In this document: positions 10,397 through 20,157 of the stretch, piece by piece
Layout of the letters: every line of letters begins with the position of its first letter
Numbering within the stretch: the first letter of the stretch is position 1
Origin: Aculops lycopersici
Taxonomy: Eukaryota; Arthropoda; Arachnida; Trombidiformes; Eriophyidae
Length of the DNA stretch: 64,000 nucleotides
Assembly (NCBI GenBank): GCA_015350385.1
Contig: WNKI01000001.1
Span: forward strand, 1,481,870-1,545,869
Direction of reading: 5' to 3'
The notes under the pieces: generated by a model
What the model was told of the DNA's origin: nothing
The model's database searches: none
The model's input: only the letters and a program-made list of their open reading frames with translations
Position numbers and translations under genes: made by a program

Positions 10397-11194
10397 TTAG
10401 TCATCACTATCGCTATCAATCGTGATGAGTTCGAAGTTAGGTAGAGTACCTGTTTTCGATGAAGGGCTCGGCCGAGGTAAGGAGCTCGGTCCCGGTTGAG
10501 GGCTTGGCGTAGAAATTGGGGCTAGTTGTCGTCTAAAGAAGGCAAGGTTGGGACTAGAACCCGTAGAGTTTGTCCCCTTAATCTCTCCTATTCGTTCTAT
10601 TGGCGTCTTATTGAGTGTGATAGGTGGTTTTCGTGGATCAACAAATTGTACTGGCTGTGTGGTTGCTCTTTTCGGTGATGTTAACGGTTCTTTGTGCTTC
10701 GAGGTAGGCTTGGATGGCTTGACGGGATTCGTTGTTGTTTGTCTTGACTCTGTGTCAGTTCTAACAGGTGTATCAACTTCCATAAGGTCCATTCGCTTCG
10801 GTGCAATGGCTGGTTGAGGATCCGGCGCATCAGGTATAGTTGCTGAGTGACCCGAAGGACCGGGGATTGGGTCCTCTGTTGATCTTAAGCGACACTTCTC
10901 GCACTTATTCTCCTGTAATTGCTTATTCTCTTTCTGGAGTTTCTTCAATAAATTTTGTGATGTGGCAAGGCTCTCTTTGAGTTTACTGATCTCCTTCTGT
11001 TGAGACTCAATCTTTGCTTCATTATCTCGTTGCCGTTGCTGGAATGTGTCGAGGCTTGCTTCAATCTCGGAACACCTTGCTCGAGCTTTCTTGTCCGACG
11101 CACTTAATTTTTCCACCACTGGCTTAAATTGATCCCTCAATATTTTCTCAAGGGCGTCTGTGGTCTTGTCGATCTCTTCTTGACTGAATGCCAT
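10397..11194 (-). CDS. Coiled-coil protein with a C-terminal SUMO-interacting-type motif
   Basis: The product has 265 residues in one exon. Residues about 1-100 are rich in Glu/Lys/Gln with heptad-like spacing (SQQKEISKLKESLATSQ) and probably form a coiled coil. A CEKCRLR pair of cysteines follows at about 98. Residues 105-250 are disordered and rich in Pro, Thr and Ser, with several SP/TP sites (LTSPKR, PISTPSPQPGPSS). The last dozen residues are FELITIDSDSDD: a short hydrophobic strand followed by acidic residues and serines, which is the form of a phospho-regulated SUMO-interacting motif. I do not recognise the family. A nuclear adaptor that binds SUMO-modified partners is a reasonable guess. 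The gene converges with FEN1 and diverges from the J-protein gene (364 bp between starts). Confidence 0.8.
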   Translation of the reverse strand: MAFSQEEIDKTTDALEKILRDQFKPVVEKLSASDKKARARCSEIEASLDTFQQRQRDNEAKIESQQKEISKLKESLATSQNLLKKLQKENKQLQENKCEKCRLRSTEDPIPGPSGHSATIPDAPDPQPAIAPKRMDLMEVDTPVRTDTESRQTTTNPVKPSKPTSKHKEPLTSPKRATTQPVQFVDPRKPPITLNKTPIERIGEIKGTNSTGSSPNLAFFRRQLAPISTPSPQPGPSSLPRPSPSSKTGTLPNFELITIDSDSDD

Positions 11195-11558
11195 CTTAGC
11201 ATAATATTGTATAACTAATGAGATCTCTGTTAGTAAAGGTGATATACCCTCATCCTGTTGAGATCTGAGACGAATTTGCTTCTCATGTCACAGGCAATCA
11301 TGTTTGCTGAGATTTGCTCGCGATACGGCTGCTGTATGCACGTGTGAGGTTCCATGTGCTGCTCACGCTGGAGAGCGAGATTACTATTGCATGAGCAGAG
11401 GCGCCAGAAAGAGAGTAAGCAAAATTCATCGAAAAGTAAACACGTCAATCTTGTGATATTTTACATCAGTCGATACAATGATGTCTTGTTAACTTTTCTT
11501 GTTTTCCATGTTTTTGCAAAAACCTATCAAGGAATATAGAAAATTATTACCTTGAATC

Positions 11559-12029
11559 ATGGTTAATCTAAGCGATGAAGTCCGCAAAGTTTTTAATGTC
11601 GACAGCTATTATGAGGTCTTGATGGTTTCTGCAGACGCCAGCCAAGATGATATCAGGAGAGCATATTTTAGTAGATCGAGAAGCTTGCATCCTGACAAGA
11701 CTACAGATACAGAGCGCAAGGAAGAGCTCAAGTTAAAGTTTCAACTACTATCCGATATATACAAATGCTTAGCAAATGTCGAGTCCAGATCTAGTTACGA
11801 CGACAAATTTAAGTTGGCGTCAAGATTATGTGCCGACTCGTCATTGTACGAAGAAGTTTTGCTCGGTCAATGCCAGCAAGAGGCCGATAGATATCATTAT
11901 GAATGTAGATGCTCAGGTAGATTTGTGATATTCAAGAAAGATCTGGCCAGTAGAGATCGAAACTCTAACCAGTTCCTAATAGTTGACTGTGATTCTTGCT
12001 CAAATTCAATCAAGATTGGATTGGGGTGA
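11559..12029 (+). CDS. DNAJC24: J-domain protein with CSL/DPH zinc finger, DPH4 type
   Basis: The product has 156 residues (human DNAJC24/DPH4 has 149). The N-terminal J domain (about 16-85) has the HPDK signature at about 48-51, followed by helices ending SRSSYDDKF. The C-terminal half (about 100-156) has the two zinc-binding pairs of the CSL/DPH finger, ECRCSGRF and VDCDSCS, with VIFKKDL between them. This J-plus-CSL combination is that of DPH4, which supports the first step of diphthamide synthesis on elongation factor 2 by carrying electrons or iron with DPH3 and stimulating Hsp70. The first 15 residues and the J domain look more like DNAJC9 (see findings). One exon, good ATG context, AATAAA at about 12050. 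Confidence 0.85.
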   Translation: MVNLSDEVRKVFNVDSYYEVLMVSADASQDDIRRAYFSRSRSLHPDKTTDTERKEELKLKFQLLSDIYKCLANVESRSSYDDKFKLASRLCADSSLYEEVLLGQCQQEADRYHYECRCSGRFVIFKKDLASRDRNSNQFLIVDCDSCSNSIKIGLG

Positions 12030-12548
12030 CAGTAGTTGTGTGAAGTTCAATAAAATCCTTGATCACATCTTTGTCTGGAGCATATTTTGATTTTAGCAAG
12101 TCAAACTGGAAGACCCACAGACACATCCTTTCTGAGTCCAAACGAAGCAAAACAAAACTTTAATACATCCATCATAGATCATACTTGTGACATCGAATAA
12201 TTTTCCAACTCGTTGCTCACCAGATGTATCGAATATAACTTGAGTTTATTGTAAAAGAAGAGAGAGAGAAAGGGTGACATCCCGCAACGACATTTTCAAA
12301 GCGATGCAAATATAAAACAGCTATAAATATCCATGCCAATACAGAGCCTCAAAAACGCGATGGGATGTACTCTCAACAATGGCAGTCTCACTTTACTCGG
12401 TTATAAACAAAATCTTCTCTCGGCCTCAGTCGCCAGGGCGTGGTGTAATTCTTGCTTCATCAGAGGATCAGTAGTATTGCGGTGCGTAGTAACAAGGAGC
12501 CTCAGTCTGGAGTACAGCAAAAAGTTCTAAATCAAATTCATCAGTACA
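12030..12548. other. Intergenic spacer
   Basis: This 519-bp stretch holds the polyadenylation region of the J-protein gene (CAATAAAATCC at about 12048), a short GA run (about 12260) and the promoter and 5' untranslated region of the secreted-protein gene. Two short overlapping ATG frames upstream of the main start (12333 and 12452) have no protein-like features and would be upstream ORFs at most. Confidence 0.5.
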
Positions 12549-13949
12549 ATGATCGGATTCAAGTCAACTGTTGCTGTGTTGTTCCTAGTGGGGCTAAGTC
12601 GCCAACTGTCCGTCCTAGGTGGATCCGACGTAGAAGAGGAACTTGATAGAGCTTGTCGAGGACTATCCGAGGCAAATAAAATATCGCAGATTGAGGAGAT
12701 CATAAGACTGTTGAAAAAGCCTCGTGGGGTGAAAAAGCCACCCCCCGAACCGTCGACTGGTTGGCTTGTTTCAAAGTTTCGAAAGTTCAGTTCCAAAGGA
12801 ACGTGTCGAACTCAGGCTGACTCTTTTCTAGATTTAGAGCCGATTTTGGCAGAGAAACAGAATGTTTGTCTGAAGAGCCACATCGATAGACTCGAGGCCT
12901 ATAACAGGAAGCATTTCAGCTCTTTGACATCTAACAAGCTTGTTTACGATTTCTTCAAGAGCTACGCCTATCAGGTTTCGTTTATTTGCAAGCAACATTT
13001 GTGGCGTTCATTGAACATTGCCAATGAGAAGTATGTCAAACAAGAGGACTATGAGAAGGTAATGCCATGGTTGTCTTCGAATAAAAATTGCCAAGTATTT
13101 GAGAAGCAGAAGAAGGGGAAAAGGACTAGTCCAGAGATGATCCGTTGCGAGGCCATTAATGCCATTGCTAAAATTGACACATACACCGAATTGGCTGATG
13201 CCCTGGAGGCTGATACTCACTCACCAGCATCGACAGTCTACCCTTTTGTGGCTACTGAAGCAGCTCCTGCAACCGGAACTACCGAAATTCCGGTATCAAC
13301 TTCTACCGCCCTCAACATGACTGCCCCGTTCCAGACCACCGCGCAACAGGAACGCCTCTTTTTGGTCTTGCCTAAGGATAAGAGGGTAGTTGTAGAGGAC
13401 ATGTTGGAAGCTTGCGACAAGTTTGAAGCGATCTACGACCAAACTGTCATGCCGATTATTAGGATGGCCCAAATGGGTTACGATGTTGTGTTCAAGAATT
13501 TCCTGCGCAAATGTGCCGAGGAGGAACTAATCAGGCGATGGTTTAGCATAACCTTGATTTGCAAGTCGATGAGAGCCACGAGTGTAGCTGATAACCATTA
13601 CGTTGACAAGTACAATGAGGAGTCAAACATCGCCCAAGGCGATGAGAACAAGTGTATCATTGTTCAGGATATTGTCAACACCGATAACGAGAAGCCAAGA
13701 AATAAGCTACCCGAGAAGAGTTTATTCGATAATCCCATCGATGATGAGATTTGGATTTCAGACTTCATCCCAGGAAGACTAGGTCAATTCCAAACCGATA
13801 TCAGCAGGAGAATTTCCAAGGCACTCCACATCGAAGAGATGGACAAGTATGTCTTGTTCAAGAGGAACGTTAAGTATGTCAGAGATTCCTCTGTTAAGCT
13901 CACCATTGTTGGTCTCTCTTTAATTGGAATAAACGCAATGGTCAACTAA
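12549..13949 (+). CDS. Secreted cysteine-containing protein with an apparent internal duplication
   Basis: The product has 466 residues in one exon. Residues 1-24 form a signal peptide (hydrophobic core VAVLFLVGL). The mature part has two similar halves separated by a Thr/Ser/Pro/Ala-rich, probably O-glycosylated linker at about 220-265. Each half has cysteines in the order C, then ICK, then NKxC: residues 107, 147 and 181 in the first half, and 289, 338 and 369 in the second. In each half an EAY or EAIY motif follows the first cysteine. The C-terminus (about 448-466, VKLTIVGLSLIGINAMV) is hydrophobic and might be a GPI-anchor signal or a weak membrane span. I do not recognise the family. A lineage-specific extracellular protein seems likely. 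Confidence 0.8.
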   Translation: MIGFKSTVAVLFLVGLSRQLSVLGGSDVEEELDRACRGLSEANKISQIEEIIRLLKKPRGVKKPPPEPSTGWLVSKFRKFSSKGTCRTQADSFLDLEPILAEKQNVCLKSHIDRLEAYNRKHFSSLTSNKLVYDFFKSYAYQVSFICKQHLWRSLNIANEKYVKQEDYEKVMPWLSSNKNCQVFEKQKKGKRTSPEMIRCEAINAIAKIDTYTELADALEADTHSPASTVYPFVATEAAPATGTTEIPVSTSTALNMTAPFQTTAQQERLFLVLPKDKRVVVEDMLEACDKFEAIYDQTVMPIIRMAQMGYDVVFKNFLRKCAEEELIRRWFSITLICKSMRATSVADNHYVDKYNEESNIAQGDENKCIIVQDIVNTDNEKPRNKLPEKSLFDNPIDDEIWISDFIPGRLGQFQTDISRRISKALHIEEMDKYVLFKRNVKYVRDSSVKLTIVGLSLIGINAMVN

Positions 13950-14438
13950 AAATCTCAGATATGACAATATGAAACGTGATCGTATCATAATTAAACAAAA
14001 AAAAATGTCTCGTAACATAATATATATACTTTCAACATGGTATCATAGAATGAGTTGTTAGAAGAATGTATTGGCTTTATTTGATAATGACATTGATTAG
14101 ACACTTAATTTGATAGATGGGCCACAAAATCCTTTCAATCGTTACTTTGTACCTGAAAGCTCATGTAAGCAACTCATTTCCGCTTTCCATGTCGGGAGAC
14201 TTAGTGTATGTATGTTTACTTTTGCTTTTCATCGTAACAACAACAACAGCTACAACTTCAAAGGGACTCGGGACTTTCATTTCTCTGGTTGAGTTCACCA
14301 AGCTTCGTATGTTTTTTGCAGTGGAGTTTTGCATTTAGTTTAAACTTTAAAGGGCTTGACTTTGATTCAATTGTTGTTCATGTGGTAAGTTCTCTTGCTA
14401 TCAATATGTTTTACATTTCAAATTTTCGTTGACGACCC
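13950..14438. other. Convergent 3' intergenic spacer
   Basis: This 489-bp AT-rich spacer lies between two genes that end facing each other. It has ATTAAA at about 13991, an A run (about 13997-14004) and TA-rich sequence. Short plus-strand ATG frames here (14110, 14117) show no domain features. I see no further gene. Confidence 0.5.
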
Positions 14439-15143
14439 TCAGATCTTATCCAAAGTTGTTGACGAAAAGAAGGGTCTTAGACTAGGTTTCGGTGCTGAGG
14501 ACTCACTAATATTGTCTTCTGGCTCTGAACCAGATTCCTCTTCAACATCGATATTCTCATCCAAAAGTTCCTCGATTGCTCGAGATCCACGTCCGGCCGC
14601 GGCCTTCATGAGTTCCCTCTCCAGGGCCTCACGATATTGTTCCTCATTATCGAAATCACTACCATCTGTGCGAAATTTTTTCATTAAAGCAATCAATTTC
14701 TGTTTAAAGTTTGTATTGGATCCATTGCTACTATCTAGAGTGGTACCCATAACGCCACCGCCAACACTACTCCTCTTCTCTAACCTGGATCTGGCTGCTT
14801 TAGAGGCTTGGCGTTTTATTTGAGCCCTTAGTTGAGTTAGCTTCTTTCTGGTGGTCATGGGGTGTTGAGTATGTTCTTTATGCCGCATAAATATTCTTAG
14901 CAACTCATCTGGCAAAACTGAGGAAATTTGTTTGTTGTCGTTGTTGTTACTACTCGTCGTTCCATTGTTCACATTTAACTTATAAGCCTGCTCGATGCAC
15001 TCTGAAGCGGCGGTCAAGCTTTCTCGGGCCGCCTCGGGGAGATCGGAATACTGAGCTTCGTGGCATAGATACTGATAAATGTGTTCAGCAAGCTCATATT
15101 TAACACTACCGCTGCTACTGCTGCTACTATTATTTACAGACAT
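14439..15143 (-). CDS. Protein with SGTA-type N-terminal dimerisation domain, no TPR
   Basis: The product has 234 residues in one exon. Residues about 15-90 match the N-terminal homodimerisation domain of SGTA/Sgt2: LAEHIYQYLCHEA, then AARESLTAASECIEQAYKL, then LPDELLRIF. In SGTA this helical dimer binds the ubiquitin-like domains of BAG6 and UBL4A/Get5, which route tail-anchored proteins. SGTA then has three TPR units and a Gln-rich client-binding end. Here the rest is a basic helical stretch (about 100-125, KKLTQLRAQIKRQASKAARSR), a segment at about 150-190 with a predicted helix, and an acidic Ser-rich tail. No TPR is visible. It may be an adaptor that keeps only the UBL-binding part. Identity rests on about 75 residues, so I am moderately sure. 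Confidence 0.65.
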   Translation of the reverse strand: MSVNNSSSSSSGSVKYELAEHIYQYLCHEAQYSDLPEAARESLTAASECIEQAYKLNVNNGTTSSNNNDNKQISSVLPDELLRIFMRHKEHTQHPMTTRKKLTQLRAQIKRQASKAARSRLEKRSSVGGGVMGTTLDSSNGSNTNFKQKLIALMKKFRTDGSDFDNEEQYREALERELMKAAAGRGSRAIEELLDENIDVEEESGSEPEDNISESSAPKPSLRPFFSSTTLDKI

Positions 15144-17217
15144 AATGGGGCTGTCTGCTAATGTGGTGGTAATGATGGTTGTTGCAGCGGCTTATGATGG
15201 TCTTGTTGTCTTGCTATTTGTTGCCAGTGTTGTCTTGCTGTGGTTTCTTCTCTCGTTAGATTAATAAATGATGTCTCGTGCAAAACTGGCTTGTGTGCGA
15301 GTGATTCAAGTTGCCCACACCGAGTGCAAGGGATTATGTATTATAATATTTTTGATCAATAAGTATTGCTTCCAATGATGGTATAATTTTGGATAAAGTG
15401 CAGTTAGTTTTTGTGGTGGTTGTGCTGGTGGGTGATATAATAGTTGTAATTATGATGATATTACAGGATTAAGTAATGAACACAACAACAAGACGCACAA
15501 CATTCACAAAATGTGATGTTGTACGCAAGCCGTAATAGCGGTGCTGGAGTCAGAGTTTTCCACACTGTGTTCAACACAGACACTCACTCATTCGCTAACA
15601 CTCAAGCCGCAATCAAGTGAGCGCTCAAGTCCAATTGAGCTGCAAGCAGCAGCAGCGGCAACGGCCAATGTAGATTCGTTGAATTTCGTAAACAAAGCGT
15701 AGTTGGCTGCCTTGGGTTGGAGTCGGCCTAGAGGCTTCTGCCGCTATGACAAAGTAACACTCCCTTTGGGCCAAAGTTAAAATATCGAGTGGGCGACCCA
15801 CTGCACTGGGACCCATTGGGCGAGTCATGCACTTTAGGCCGCATTATAAAGTTCTGTTTGTGCGGCCTAACAATAAGAAGTCGGCCCAAAGTGCAGCGTG
15901 CATTCATGGCCGCGTTCGTGGCAGCAGCCGCGGCGACGAACGCCGACCACTGTAGCAAAAGGGGGTTTGCCCTGTGCGCGAGCGAGCGAACGGGGCGAAC
16001 AGCGACACAAGAATTCTACAATTCAAGAAGAGCCCCAGAGATTGGGCAGTCGGCTGCAATTTGCAATGGCAACGTCCCTACTTGGTTTTTATCTTGCTCA
16101 ATGCCACAGGGCAGCCACCGCGCGCAAAAAGGGAAAGAATAATGGGCCTGCAAGTCGACAAGCGGACGTGCGTTCAATTTCTTGGAGCGATAGAGAAGAT
16201 AGAATAATTTCATCCCTGCGCATCAAGTCCAATTGGGAATCCTATCGTGCCGTTAAACTTTACTCCATCTGATTTCCATATCATCGAGTAGCGACGAGGG
16301 AATTACATTGCCTTTGGTTCTAAGATATATTCCACCAAGACAACAACTAGATTATTTATCTCGACACCCAATTGACTAGATAAAACAAATTTAAATTGTT
16401 CATTTCGTTTATTTCCAGAAGCACTGAATACAATCACTCCGAAGAAACATTCGCATTTCTGTACTATTGGCAAGCGTGGCTAGGTAGAGGATAGGAAGCC
16501 AACTCGAGTCATACCACTCAAGACAGGCAATTCTATTGGACGCAAAATTTAACAGTGTCACTGACATTACACCAGCTAGTTATTACTGATACTCATTGCT
16601 AGAAACGTTTCGCATGCTACATTGACATTGTGCTCGCATAATAAACAACATCAGCTAAAACAGCAACTAACAAACCGCATGACGTTTGTCGACGAACAAC
16701 AAGTCAGACAACAACAACAACCGCATCAACAACAATAACAAAAATATTACAGATATTCTCACACTCGCTAACATTAGCGAGGACAACCACGTTATTAGCT
16801 GGAGATAATCACGACGACGGCAGCAGGCAGAGGGAATACTTGCCCAAGTTGAATTACGCTGATAAATTCTATGAATGACACAAGCCTAAGAGGCTAGCTG
16901 ATAAAAAAGTATCAATTCTGCTAGATTTCCCACTCGCCATCCATTAACACATTTCTGGAGTTTGAGAACCTCGAGTATCTTCGCTCGTTCAATCAACATC
17001 TAAGAGCAACGGCATCAGACGGACAGACAGACACTTAGTCTCTCTACTCCAATCAGCGAAACACAATCTACTATATTATTGTCATTATTATTCAACCCCT
17101 TATATTGCAGAGAGGTAATTGAAAGTATTAAGACACAGAAACCCTGACAATAATTACAACAAATCTTGTGATTGTTACTCAATACTCACAGCTCACTAAT
17201 AAAACACAATCGAAATA
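15144..17217. promoter_or_regulatory. Divergent promoter region with a palindrome cluster, upstream of RCC2
   Basis: About 2.1 kb separates the SGTA-domain gene from RCC2. Near 15760-15900 several inverted repeats overlap (listed separately). From 16690 to 16740 there is a CAA-rich run. AT-rich sequence at 17050-17217 precedes the RCC2 start and probably is its 5' untranslated region. Frames in 15789-16272 lack domain features, and I treat them as chance. Confidence 0.5.
15764..15895. repeat. Cluster of overlapping inverted repeats
   Basis: CTTTGG-G-CCAAAG lies at 15764-15776. AGTGGG-CGA-CCCACT follows at about 15788-15802, and TGGG-A-CCCA near 15808. TTAGGCCGCA (15834-15843) is perfectly complementary to TGCGGCCTAA (15861-15870). 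TGCACTTTAGGCCG (15828-15841) pairs with CGGCCCAAAGTGCA (15882-15895) with one mismatch. The two longer pairs share their left arm, so only one can form at a time. Confidence 0.75.
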
Positions 17218-18924
17218 ATGGCACCACAAAACAAGCGTGAAGCCGAGGAAAGTGAGGAGGTTGTTAAGCGTCTCAAGGATGACATAAAGACCTCAGAATC
17301 GGGAGATGACAAGGCTACTGAGGCAGCTGAGACCAAGCAGCAAGTTGACAGTAAGAACAATAACAATAATAATGAAGAATCGTCAGCCGCTACAAAATCG
17401 TCCACGAATGGAGCTGCAAAGGCTGAAGCCGAGAAGAGCGAACAACAATCCAACGGCGATAAGAAACAAGAAAGTGAACAACTAGCTTCAAATGGAAGAA
17501 AACAAGAAACACCAAAGGAAATAGAAGACAAGAAGAAAGAGGAAGTCAAAGTAGAAGATGCTGCAAAGACAGTAGAGCCAGCCGGTGAGACTAAAACTGA
17601 AGCTGAACAGGAGGAGACTAATGAGGCAGAGGAGGAAGATGATACTGTTGGTACGCTTTTGATTTGCGGTGGCGCCAATTGGGACATGACAGGTAGGAAA
17701 GAGCTGCCAAAAACTGCAAAACGCCCAACTGAGGTAAATCCAGCGGCAAGAAACTTATGGGGTCCGACTAAGGTTGTGATGGATGGCAAGCCTTTGCGGG
17801 TTCGCGGAGTCTTCAGCGGTTGTAACGCGTGTCACTCTGTCGTAGTCACCGAGGATGGTCAAACTCTTACATTTGGTCGTAATGACAAGGGCCAATTAGG
17901 TTTGGGTGATACAGAGACTAGGATTGTACCAGAAGTTGTTGAGGCGCTTAGGGATATTGATATTGTAGCCGCTGCTTGTGGTAGATCTCACACCCTATTT
18001 TTGGACTCGGACGGTATCGTCTACGCTTGTGGCGACAACAAAATGGGTCAATGTGGAACAAACCAAATGGCAGTCCAGCAGATCAATATACCAACTCGAA
18101 TTGCATTCAAAGAGAACAAGCCGGTCGTTAAGATGGCCTGTGGTGCTGAGTTCAGTATGATTGTCGATGAGGAGGGCAGATTGTATTCTTTCGGCCACCC
18201 AGAGCACGGTCAACTTGGTCACAACTCCGAAGGCAAATACTTCACAACCGGAAACAAGTATGCGTTCCATTGCGAGTACCAGGCAAGAAGGATCGTGACA
18301 TTCATTGAAAAGTCCCGCGAAGGCCATGTGACACCTGTTGACGAGGTCTTCATCACAGACGTCGCATGTGGTACCAATCATACACTGGCAGTTGATAAGA
18401 AGAACCGTTGCTACTCATGGGGTTTTGCCGGTTACCACCGACTTGGACACTCAGAGACCAAGAATGAGCTGGTGCCTCGTAGCATTCAGGTGTTTAATGC
18501 GCCAACAAACTCGGGCCGTGGAGCCAAGCGAGTTTTCGCTGGAGCATCACATAGCATGGCCATCGATGTAAATGGTTTGGTCTACTTCTGGGGACAAAAC
18601 AAGTCCTCCGGCGAGGCCACAATGTATCCAAAGAATGTTCAAGATTTGTGCGGACTCAAAATCAAATCTATGTCCTGTGCCAACAGGTCCATTTTTGTCG
18701 TCGCCGAGGACATGTGCGTTAGCTGGGGCCCGAGTCCAACATACGGAGAGCTCGGCTATGGAGAAGGCAAATCCAAATCATCCACAGTACCCCAGGAGGT
18801 GAAAACCATGGATGGCGTGGTTGTGCACGATGTAGCATGTGGTTTTGGCCACACGCTGCTCATTGCGCGCGACACCAAAGCCGAGGACAAGTCTTTGTTG
18901 GAAGCGTTCGAGAGTTGGCCGTAG
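17218..18924 (+). CDS. RCC2: RCC2 (TD-60), RCC1-repeat protein
   Basis: The product has 568 residues (human RCC2 has 522). Residues 1-140 are charged and disordered with lysine clusters that could act as nuclear localisation signals. From about residue 144 the sequence follows RCC2 rather than RCC1: LLICGGANWDMTGRKELPK, NLWGPTKVV, FGRNDKGQLGLGDTETR, MACGAEFSMIVDEEGRLYSFG, GHPEHGQLGHNSEGK, ACGTNHTLAV, CYSWGFAGYHRLGHSE, MYPKNVQDLCGLKI and SWGPSPTYGELGYGEGK. These form a seven-bladed RCC1-type propeller to about 555. RCC2 acts at centromeres and the spindle midzone, and on small GTPases (Rac1, RalA) and integrin signalling at adhesions. One exon. The start is preceded by an A-rich untranslated region. 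Confidence 0.96.
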   Translation: MAPQNKREAEESEEVVKRLKDDIKTSESGDDKATEAAETKQQVDSKNNNNNNEESSAATKSSTNGAAKAEAEKSEQQSNGDKKQESEQLASNGRKQETPKEIEDKKKEEVKVEDAAKTVEPAGETKTEAEQEETNEAEEEDDTVGTLLICGGANWDMTGRKELPKTAKRPTEVNPAARNLWGPTKVVMDGKPLRVRGVFSGCNACHSVVVTEDGQTLTFGRNDKGQLGLGDTETRIVPEVVEALRDIDIVAAACGRSHTLFLDSDGIVYACGDNKMGQCGTNQMAVQQINIPTRIAFKENKPVVKMACGAEFSMIVDEEGRLYSFGHPEHGQLGHNSEGKYFTTGNKYAFHCEYQARRIVTFIEKSREGHVTPVDEVFITDVACGTNHTLAVDKKNRCYSWGFAGYHRLGHSETKNELVPRSIQVFNAPTNSGRGAKRVFAGASHSMAIDVNGLVYFWGQNKSSGEATMYPKNVQDLCGLKIKSMSCANRSIFVVAEDMCVSWGPSPTYGELGYGEGKSKSSTVPQEVKTMDGVVVHDVACGFGHTLLIARDTKAEDKSLLEAFESWP

Positions 18925-20157
18925 ATGATAATCATGATCACATTCGTCTAAACTACATCGTCGGTATCTTGTCTAGTAGGAGAAGTACCCGGTTCCAATC
19001 AAGCTACTACTTCTAAGACGCCACCAACATGCTATTTGTACAATCATCAAAACCATCCCAAATGTACAAGTAACAACTGGACCTCATTCTATTTCTCTGT
19101 CCACTAAGCACACAACATTAGCCCACTGAATTATCAGCAGTTTGTTGAAAACGCGATAGCTTAACAAAAAGTATTTATACGATGACCTCTTTTAGGTAAG
19201 TTGCCTGTAAGTTGTGGTTCCCGGAACCAGATACTAGAATTGAACTCGATGCTTAACATGATGATAACCCCAGCTCATTGAGAAAATAGAGTCCTTCTGT
19301 CGGCGTTTCAAGATAATTTCCTGCTTGTCATGCCTCATTGAGAGACTTACATCATGTCATCACGACATGTCTAAACCAAAATCCGATGATTAAAACATAA
19401 CCCAAACCTGATTTATTAAAGCATTCGAAAATATTTCATGAGATGATAAGCTATTCTGTCGCAACAACCAGACTAACTCATGACAACTATTCCATTCCTT
19501 AATCTACACAGGAATTTTCAACTTGAATTTGCATTACACATAACAATGAATTAAATCACAACCACCAAGATACCGGACAAGTAACACCACAACACTTTTG
19601 TCCGGAAGATCTGTTATATAAAGTAACTTTTTTAACTGAACAATGCATCTCTGTATAATAAAGCGAGAACTCGAATCATTTGCTACCTCAAAACCTGACT
19701 TTATCAAAGAATAATGAGCATTTCTATATTACGAAAGTTGATTTCGGTTGAGCACCTAGGTACTGAGACACGATAATTCGAAGGTTGGTTGGTGCTGTTT
19801 CGGCTATTACCTTTCATTCAAATTTGGCGCGGCCACACGCGTTAGAAAGCGCAGCTGTATGAGTTTGTTTCGGAGCGCCTGTGAGAAATGGCCTGCAGCA
19901 TGTAGCATTAAGCAAACACTCGGGGCCTTTTCACTGCAGAATTGATGGCCGCACGCATTTGCAAATGTGAGACTGTGCGAAATATACGAACAAGACGCAG
20001 AGTCAATTGTTATTGTAAATCAGCATAGCAGTTGGTGTTATATTTCTTGGATTTGATTGTAACCTTATTATTTCATCATTTAAGTAGCTAAGACTGCAAT
20101 TACCCTTTAGGTTGATAGCCATTAACCTACAGAAAACGCTCTTTCAAAATATATACT
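18925..20157. other. Intergenic region between RCC2 and the SAFB-like gene
   Basis: About 1.2 kb. It holds the RCC2 3' untranslated region and the next gene's promoter. A palindrome CATTTGCAAATG lies at 19956-19967, just after a CGC-rich stretch with TTTGGCGCGGCC (about 19823). CGCATTTGCA is shared with the RPL8 promoter (about 6662), which hints at a common factor. I see no coding frame. Confidence 0.5.
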
